Assembly: GCA_026386805.1 (NCBI GenBank)
Contig: JAPLMX010000265.1
Coordinates: 1 to 43,751 of the forward strand
Length of the DNA: 43,751 nt
Direction of reading: 5' to 3'
Source of the DNA: Phycisphaerae bacterium
Lineage (GTDB): Bacteria > Planctomycetota > Phycisphaerae > Sedimentisphaerales > Anaerobacaceae
Shown: positions 40,335 through 43,751 of the stretch, in pieces
Layout: the number at the start of each line of letters is the position of its first letter
Position numbering within the stretch: the first letter of the stretch is position 1
The notes under the pieces: model-generated
Told to the model about the DNA's origin: nothing
The model's input: only the letters and a program-made list of their open reading frames with translations
Database searches by the model: none
Translations under genes and position numbers: made by a program

Positions 40335-40368
40335 ATTATAGCCCACGAATATGTTTACGCAAGCGTAA
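40335..40368 (-). promoter_or_regulatory. Rhamnosidase promoter with operator-like palindrome
   Basis: Minus strand: -35 TTGCGT (40362-40357), a 16-base spacer, and a consensus -10 TATAAT (40340-40335). A perfect palindrome TTACGC-aa-GCGTAA (40355-40368) covers the -35 box. Its size and position are those of a LacI/GntR-type repressor site. The start would be near 40329, leaving a leader of about 80 bases. Confidence 0.55.
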
Positions 40369-40424
40369 GCATGGCACCGCCATCCGGGTGTGCGACCGTG
40401 TTGGGTGGAGGATCAATTCCCCGC

Positions 40425-40520
40425 TGTCATGCTGAGCGAAGCGAAGCATCTGGGCGACGAATGGGACTCACGCCTGTTGTTATGCCGAGCCCAGATCCTT
40501 CGCTGTCGCTCAGGATGACA
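40425..40520. repeat. Long inverted repeat, TCATCCTGAGC family, copy 3
   Basis: The left arm starts TGTCATGCTGAGCGAAGCGA and continues AGCATCTGGG. The right arm is CCCAGATCCTTCGC...GCTCAGGATGACA. Same family as 271-372 and 19997-20107. Confidence 0.8.
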
Positions 40521-40583
40521 AAATGGCCGCCCCCCGGAAGTCAGTCGCACCACCATCCGGACCGACGTGACGGAGAGGGGGTG

Positions 40584-40742
40584 TCATGGGGCGATCTCGT
40601 CGGCAGGCTGGCTCTCTTTGCGGATCGCCGGGGGAGGCTTGACGCGGGCGACGGCGGCGATCAGAACGACGGCCACCCATACTCCACCGGCCATGATAAG
40701 AACCGCCGCCAGAACTGCGACCATGAGCGTCACTATCTCCAT
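40584..40742 (-). CDS. 52-residue membrane protein coupled to the symporter
   Basis: The ATG (40742-40740) overlaps the symporter TAA as TAATG, with AGGAG eight bases upstream, so the protein is very probably translated. It has one long hydrophobic segment (VTLMVAVLAAVLIMAGGVWV, continuing AVVLIAAVA) and a short hydrophilic, basic then acidic tail (RVKPPPAIRKESQPADEIAP). It is too short for most gene finders. Small membrane proteins next to sodium/solute symporters are known (YhdT beside PanF, for example), and a subunit or stabiliser role is inferred from the coupling alone. It has no recognised family. Confidence 0.65.
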   Translation of the reverse strand: MEIVTLMVAVLAAVLIMAGGVWVAVVLIAAVARVKPPPAIRKESQPADEIAP

Positions 40743-42148
40743 TATCTGCGCTCCTGAAAGCCGGCGAGAATGTGTCCGAGCAAGTACGCTGCGAGCGACG
40801 CGGCCAACGCCGGAAGGATCGGGGGGACTCCCCGCGTGGCGGGCCATACGTACTGAACAATCTGCAGCCCGATGGCCGCCGCGGCCCCCGTGACCATCGA
40901 TAAGATGCATGCCAGCACTCGGGGCCTTTTCAACCACAGGCCAAAGACCGCCGCCGGCAGGATCGCAGGCGCCCAAATCGTATAGCAGATGCGCAGGCCG
41001 ATGATGATCTCGGGCACCGCCGCCGCGCCGGTCGCCGCCAGGATCGCGATCCCTATGGTTGCCAGACGGCCGCAGGTCAGTGACGTCTCTTCCGAGATCC
41101 CCGCGAGCGGCTTGACGACGTCCTGCGTGAAAACCACGGCGCCGGCGTTCAGGAGGGAATCCAGGCTCGACATGATCACCGAGATCAGCGTGATCAGCAG
41201 GAGCATGCGCCCCCCGATGGGCATCGTCATCTGAACAAGAGACAGGAGTACGTCGTCTTCCTTCGTTCCTGCAGGAACGACCGTGCGCGCGATCGTGCCG
41301 AGCGAGATCATCATCGTGAACCACAGGAAACTGAAGACCCCGGCCAGGACGAAGCTGTTCCGGGAGGCCCGGCTTGATTGCGCCGCGAGGGCCCGGTTTG
41401 CATACGGCGGGATCAGCGTCTCGCCCAGAAGAAACGCAGCGATCCATCCAACGACTTCCACGGTGGACATCGACTCAAACCCCGCAGTGGTCGCGTCCGC
41501 CATTTGCTGAGAGAAAACGACAGCGGCATGGCCCGAATCCCGGATCAACACAAAGAAGAACAGCATCGGCATCAGAGTACTGAAGACCACAAACTGCAGC
41601 GCGTCGGTCATAATGCTGCTCTTGAGGCCACCCAGGCTCGTATACACCGTCGCTATGGCGGCGATCAGGATCGCTGCCAGCCACAGCGGAATGCCGAAGA
41701 CCTGCTCCACAACACCCCCGGCGGCGTTGGCCATCACCGCCGACAAGCCCGCACACAGCCCTGTGGAGATCACGCCGGTGAGAACTTGACACGCACGATT
41801 GTACCTGTGCCTCATCGCGTCGCCCAGGGTGTGACAATCGGTCAGGGAGCGCAGCCGGGGCGCGATGAAGAGGCCGACGAGGATATTCTGGGCCGAGTAA
41901 GCCAGGCCGACGCACAGGAACACCAGCCCGCTCTGAAAGCCTCTGCCCACAAAGCCGATGGAGAACCCCGGACCAATGTACGTCGCGCACAGGCTGGCGA
42001 AGATCAGGGCCACCGGGAGAGACCGTCTGGCTAAGGAGAACTCGGCATATTCCCGGGCGGTCCGGGCGCGAAAGATGACAAGGGCAAGGACGGCGAAGAA
42101 GCCAATGACGAGCACCGCTGAGAGAACCGCATCCACTGCTCTACTCAC
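40742..42148 (-). CDS. Sodium/solute symporter (SSS family)
   Basis: 468 residues from a GTG at 42148, which overlaps the preceding gene by eight bases. A polytopic inner-membrane protein of the SSS type: FSLARRSLPVALIFASLCAT, YIGPGFSIGFVGRGFQSG, the SSS signature region VYTSLGGLKSSIMTDALQF, and the later SVIMSSLDSLLNAGAVVFTQ sodium-site segment. Members take up sugars, amino acids, pantothenate, choline or other solutes with Na+. The substrate cannot be assigned. It is translationally linked on both sides: to the ThrRS-editing-like gene upstream and the 52-residue membrane protein downstream. That suggests its substrate is connected with amino-acid or aminoacyl-tRNA chemistry, which is inference. 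Confidence 0.87.
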   Translation of the reverse strand: MSRAVDAVLSAVLVIGFFAVLALVIFRARTAREYAEFSLARRSLPVALIFASLCATYIGPGFSIGFVGRGFQSGLVFLCVGLAYSAQNILVGLFIAPRLRSLTDCHTLGDAMRHRYNRACQVLTGVISTGLCAGLSAVMANAAGGVVEQVFGIPLWLAAILIAAIATVYTSLGGLKSSIMTDALQFVVFSTLMPMLFFFVLIRDSGHAAVVFSQQMADATTAGFESMSTVEVVGWIAAFLLGETLIPPYANRALAAQSSRASRNSFVLAGVFSFLWFTMMISLGTIARTVVPAGTKEDDVLLSLVQMTMPIGGRMLLLITLISVIMSSLDSLLNAGAVVFTQDVVKPLAGISEETSLTCGRLATIGIAILAATGAAAVPEIIIGLRICYTIWAPAILPAAVFGLWLKRPRVLACILSMVTGAAAAIGLQIVQYVWPATRGVPPILPALAASLAAYLLGHILAGFQERR

Positions 42149-43220
42149 GCCCTTTTTGGAACGTTTCCTCTTCCAACTCGCTAATCACGGTATCGAGGTC
42201 GGCCTCGGTGCGAATCCAGCCGAAGCGGGCATCGACCAGGAACGTCTGATACCACTGAATCATCTTTTTGGCGAAGTCGTCGTCCTTGCAGTAGATCCCG
42301 AAGGAAATCTCCCCCGCATGGGAACCCGCCTTGGGAGGCATTTGCGGGAAGGCCAACAACACGGCGTCCCGCGACAGGAGGAATTCCAAGTCGGACACCT
42401 GGCTGTTGTAGATCCGCAGCCGGCCCGATTCAATGGCCCCTGCAAAGCGGCGGAACAGATGCCGGGCGGCGTTGGAGAACCCGGGGACGCTCAGATTCAT
42501 CGCACGATGCACCCGGACATCAGGGTAGTCCTCCAGGATCGTCTGGAGCTGGCTGAGATAGTCGTCCATGGGCTGCCGCTCCCCTTCGAACAGCATGCAC
42601 GTCCACAGCTCGCCGTTGCCCGTCGCGTCCAATTGGTCCTGGAGCATCTTCTTGGCCGCGTTGTATGTTTCGCGCCGGTTGCCGAGCACTTTCAGTTGGC
42701 GCTCCGTCAGAACCTGGGCCCAGGGCGGCATGTCGCCCGGCAGCGACTCGGGGGGACAGACGCCCAGCCGGGTCATCAGACGCAGAAATTGCTTGTGCTC
42801 GGAGCCGTAGAACCGCCGCCCAACCACGCTGCCCACGTTGCCGTTGCATTCCAGGCCGTACTTCTTGTGATAGCCAAAGGACAGCCGGTGAATCTGGTAG
42901 CCCCGTTCCTTGAGCATCTTTTCCAACTCGGTGATCAGGGCGATGGCCTGTTTTTCCGGCGCCTTGTCGATCGACAGGTGCACGTTCGGACACAGGACGA
43001 TGGGCCGCTTGCCCAGGAGATTGGCCAGGGCGCCGAACTCGTTGGCCGCCTCCTCCAGCTCCTGCCGGCTGTCATACCGCTCGACACAAACAAATATGAC
43101 CAGCACATCATTGAACGAGACCCGAGGTTGTGCCGGTGAGATCGTAGAAGGGTCAATCCGTGTGCTTGGCTCTTTATCTTCAAAGTAGCAGGAGGAACAC
43201 TGATAGGAATCCAGGATCAT
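42141..43220 (-). CDS. Stand-alone archaeal-type ThrRS editing-domain protein with extra C-terminal domain
   Basis: 359 residues from the ATG at 43220. Residues 1-140 match the N-terminal editing domain of archaeal threonyl-tRNA synthetase (DTD-like fold): VLVIFVCVERYD (39-50) against VLVAFISVEK, then CPNVHLS (77-83), EKMLKERGYQI (100-110) and FGYHKKY (115-121) against archaeal YPFAHLS, LKERGF and FGYYKAF. The His of HLS and the Lys of FGYxK are kept; the archaeal HPLAEL acidic position is not evident. That domain hydrolyses mischarged Ser-tRNA-Thr. No synthetase core follows. Residues 190-359 form a second domain I do not recognise, ending in an acidic helix; parts (RLRIYNS...EFLLSRDAVLLAFP, DDDFAKKMIQWYQTFL) resemble PLD-like or sensor domains. 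It heads into the symporter gene with an eight-base overlap. Comparison is from memory of the family. Confidence 0.65.
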   Translation of the reverse strand: MILDSYQCSSCYFEDKEPSTRIDPSTISPAQPRVSFNDVLVIFVCVERYDSRQELEEAANEFGALANLLGKRPIVLCPNVHLSIDKAPEKQAIALITELEKMLKERGYQIHRLSFGYHKKYGLECNGNVGSVVGRRFYGSEHKQFLRLMTRLGVCPPESLPGDMPPWAQVLTERQLKVLGNRRETYNAAKKMLQDQLDATGNGELWTCMLFEGERQPMDDYLSQLQTILEDYPDVRVHRAMNLSVPGFSNAARHLFRRFAGAIESGRLRIYNSQVSDLEFLLSRDAVLLAFPQMPPKAGSHAGEISFGIYCKDDDFAKKMIQWYQTFLVDARFGWIRTEADLDTVISELEEETFQKGRE

Positions 43221-43245
43221 ATCAATACGTCAATTCCATGCCGTT

Positions 43246-43584
43246 TTACTGCTGATTCACCGCGGCTCGCCCCGCCGGCGTCTGGCTGCGGCTGCGATCC
43301 CGCGTTGATGCACCGGCCTTTTTGAGCCGGGACGCAACAGCCGCGTCAACGCGGGAGATAAAAAGGCCCACGTCCGGCGTCGCCACGTTGTCCCCGAATC
43401 CGGCGCTGTTCATCAGACGGACGACCTCCGCCGCCTCCCAGAAGTCCCCGGATTCGCTGATACGCTTGGCCTCTTCCCGGGTCAGGGACTTCAAGAAGGT
43501 GGGGATGCACCCATCCCGAAGCGTCCCGGCGTAGTCGGCCAATAGTTCCTGGATTTCTCTGTGCGTGCTGTCTTGATTCGGCAT
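43246..43584 (-). CDS. Hypothetical 112-residue protein
   Basis: Starts at the ATG at 43584 with AAGGAG nine bases upstream, a strong ribosome binding site. It is predicted to be soluble and mostly helical (REIQELLADYAGTLRDG, LTREEAKRISESGDFWEAAE), with a basic, Ser/Arg-rich tail that looks disordered. No signal peptide, membrane segment or known motif was recognised. It is the first gene of the minus-strand operon that continues, 25 bp later, with the ThrRS-editing-like protein. It begins only 37 bp from the transposase stop codon of the adjacent IS element, so its promoter may lie in the IS end. Function unknown. Confidence 0.65.
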   Translation of the reverse strand: MPNQDSTHREIQELLADYAGTLRDGCIPTFLKSLTREEAKRISESGDFWEAAEVVRLMNSAGFGDNVATPDVGLFISRVDAAVASRLKKAGASTRDRSRSQTPAGRAAVNQQ

Positions 43585-43620
43585 GGCACACCGCTCCTTA
43601 ATCGAAAGGACGCTTAGTAA

Positions 43621-43751
43621 CTATCTCAAAAGGCTCAGGCGGTGCTGACGGCGATACCAAAGCAGGCCGCAGCACAGTTGGATCAGGCCCAGGTAATTGC
43701 ATGACTTCTTGGCGTAACGAATCAGAATCGCACGACACTTGCTCATCCAGC
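43621..43751 (-). mobile_element. IS5-type transposase, C-terminal fragment at window edge
   Basis: An incomplete minus-strand frame enters from the window end and stops at TAG 43621-43623. The 42 codons read WMSKCRAILIRYAKKSCNYL, then GLIQLCCGLLWYRRQ. This is the C-terminus of IS5/IS427-type DDE transposases (consensus SRCRAILxRYEKK..NYLGLLQLACxLLWYRR). The rest of the element is outside the window. The IS end must lie between 43621 and about 43595; its exact border and target duplication cannot be seen. Confidence 0.8.

Larger units (their letters stand above)
40251..40583. other. Intergenic region upstream of the rhamnosidase gene
   Basis: About 330 bases. It contains the rhamnosidase promoter with an overlapping palindrome (40335-40368) and the third TCATCCTGAGC-family inverted repeat (40425-40520). 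No gene was recognised. Confidence 0.55.

Noticed and set aside
40743..41447. Longer ORF containing the 52-residue membrane protein at its end
   Set aside because: The upstream part is an out-of-frame shadow of the symporter gene. Only the portion from the ATG at 40742 has a start site and membrane-protein character.

Overview
The window looks like a G+C-rich chromosomal piece of a Planctomycetota bacterium, probably a Phycisphaerae/Sedimentisphaerales-type polysaccharide degrader. The signs are Tat-targeted Gfo/Idh/MocA and DegT proteins, large secreted LamG + discoidin proteins, an exosortase/EpsI/Wza/Wzc exopolysaccharide locus, a GH78 rhamnosidase, and many short palindromic dispersed repeats. 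The assignment is inference from gene content; there is no rRNA here to confirm it. No tRNA, rRNA or CRISPR array was recognised.

Layout. 1-414: repeats only. 415-4952: Tat-exported oxidoreductase and neutral-ceramidase-like hydrolase (minus), divergent from a Tat-signal DegT aminotransferase-fold protein (plus). 5068-11600: two long paralogous LamG/F5-8C surface proteins on the minus strand, one carrying a single-base frameshift, with N- and C-terminal remnants of a third paralogue on either side of the intact copy. 12089-19876: housekeeping genes (citramalate synthase, EIIA-Ntr, alpha-glucan phosphorylase, a domain-short PheT) plus a candidate structured RNA with its own promoter and terminator between pheT and glgP. 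20274-23508: Tat-signal enolase-superfamily dehydratase, AAA+ ATPase coupled to a 24-codon leader ORF, PEGA lipoprotein. 23682-24639: a lower-GC two-gene cassette, GrlR-like protein + RelA/SpoT-type synthetase, with its own promoter. 24671-36008: exopolysaccharide/exosortase operon on the minus strand (wza, exosortase, epsI, giant TPR protein, wzc-type tyrosine kinase, sugar epimerase). 36205-37308: YkgJ cysteine-cluster protein and an orphan MazE-type antitoxin. 37428-40250: GH78 alpha-L-rhamnosidase behind a promoter overlapped by a palindrome. 40584-43584: four-gene minus-strand operon (small unknown, stand-alone archaeal-type ThrRS editing-domain protein with an extra C-terminal domain, sodium/solute symporter, 52-residue membrane protein), bordered by the end of an IS5-type transposase at the window edge.

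How the genes work together. The LamG proteins, rhamnosidase, ceramidase-like enzyme, Tat oxidoreductase and enolase-family enzyme fit an envelope-based glycan or glycolipid degradation lifestyle. The wza-to-epimerase block fits synthesis and export of an exopolysaccharide coupled to exosortase sorting, although no PEP-CTERM substrate is encoded here. Three things deserve most attention: the ThrRS-editing-domain/symporter operon, the GrlR/alarmone-synthetase cassette, and the repeated pattern of palindromic repeats that have become part of protein-coding sequence in at least five genes.
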